From Sphingomonadales bacterium (GTDB taxonomy: Bacteria > Pseudomonadota > Alphaproteobacteria > Sphingomonadales > Sphingomonadaceae), in NCBI GenBank assembly GCA_009995225.1, contig JAACPW010000005.1, positions 124,001 through 188,000 on the forward strand: a stretch of DNA of 64,000 nt, read 5' to 3'. The translations under genes were made by a program, and so were the position numbers. This document shows, piece by piece, positions 63,770 through 64,000 of the stretch. Numbering within the stretch: position 1 is the first letter of the stretch; each line of letters starts with the position of its first letter. The notes beneath the pieces are model-generated. The model did not search any database. It was not told the DNA's origin and saw only the letters and a list, made by a program, of their open reading frames with translations.

Positions 63770-64000
63770 ATGTCCGAACCCGGTTTTGCTTCGCTCGGCC
63801 CGTCGCTGCTAGCCCGCAAGGGCGGCGCCAAGCCCGCGATGCGTCCGCAGGTCGCACCCCTGGTGGCCGACGAATCGACCATCGCCAAACTGGCGGATGA
63901 ACAGCTTGAAGACCTCGGCTGGAACGACATGGGCGATTCGGACGCGGGCGAAAGCCGCCTTTCGGGCGCTGACATCGTCCCGATCAACGCCGACGTGTCG
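63770..64000 (+). CDS. N-terminal part of an unidentified protein following ParA
   Basis: An open frame starts at ATG 63770 (MSEPGFASLGPSLLARKGG) and runs off the window end after 77 codons without a stop. The visible part is acidic, polar and without a membrane helix (LADEQLEDLGWNDMGDSDAGES). It lies 19 nt after the ParA stop. I do not recognise the family. Position suggests a partner or cargo of the ParA protein. Confidence 0.7.
   Translation, partial: MSEPGFASLGPSLLARKGGAKPAMRPQVAPLVADESTIAKLADEQLEDLGWNDMGDSDAGESRLSGADIVPINADVS

Overview
The window is GC-rich, gene-dense chromosomal DNA from an alphaproteobacterium. It most likely comes from the order Sphingomonadales, family Erythrobacteraceae or a near relative. 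This placement rests on gene content and not on a phylogeny: a ChpT-type phosphotransferase, an ATP12 assembly chaperone, a GatCAB operon, a DUF3297 protein, the TIGR02186/TauE pair, and a PrnA-type flavin halogenase as often found beside TonB-receptor loci in this group. I see no prophage, insertion sequence, CRISPR array or plasmid backbone. One tRNA gene (Leu, anticodon UAG) and RNase P RNA are present.

Layout. 1-8.5 kb: tail of an unknown gene, a tryptophan-halogenase-type flavoprotein, a lipobox cytochrome c, a DUF1499 protein, and a leftward block of nucleoside transporter, CDP-alcohol phosphatidyltransferase, a VTT-domain/disulfide-reductase fusion and a TIGR03169 flavoprotein. 8.7-13 kb: a three-gene export operon (ABC exporter, HlyD-type adaptor, TolC-type outer membrane factor) in which the ABC protein has lost every catalytic ATPase motif. 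13-19.3 kb: leftward rpsU, FKBP isomerase, gatC, gatA, a 52-residue membrane protein, gatB, GFA enzyme and trmL. 19.5-23.4 kb: rightward crcB, rluC-type, paiB-type, HAD, small membrane protein and ATP12, coupled by 1-4 nt overlaps. 23.4-27 kb: a leftward Mla/MCE lipid-transport operon. 27-30.5 kb: valS and queE.

30.6-41.3 kb: HerA ATPase, a TIGR02186/TauE pair, an NfrB-like glycosyltransferase with a small outer-membrane-like partner, glyoxalase I, a SIMPL protein, a phosphoesterase, UDP-glucose dehydrogenase and a TspO-like protein. 41.3-49 kb: rnpB, a peptidoglycan amidase, chpT, a JAMM peptidase divergent from rluD, rpoH, an M20 hydrolase, mtgA and a CDF metal exporter. 48.9-51 kb: an ECF sigma factor, a RskA-type anti-sigma factor and a fasciclin protein, the same trio as mycobacterial SigK/RskA/MPT70-83. 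51-57 kb: clpX, clpP, a secreted amidase, trigger factor with a histone-like tail, and tRNA-Leu. 57-64 kb: der, DUF2721, bacterioferritin and its ferredoxin with Fur-like sites, DUF418, a Sel1/SPOR protein, a ParA-type ATPase and a gene cut by the window end.

The strongest candidate for something undescribed is the 8.7-13 kb export operon with its pseudo-ATPase ABC protein. Other points of interest are the 52-residue membrane protein locked between gatA and gatB, the SigK/RskA/fasciclin module, and the NfrB-like glycan locus.
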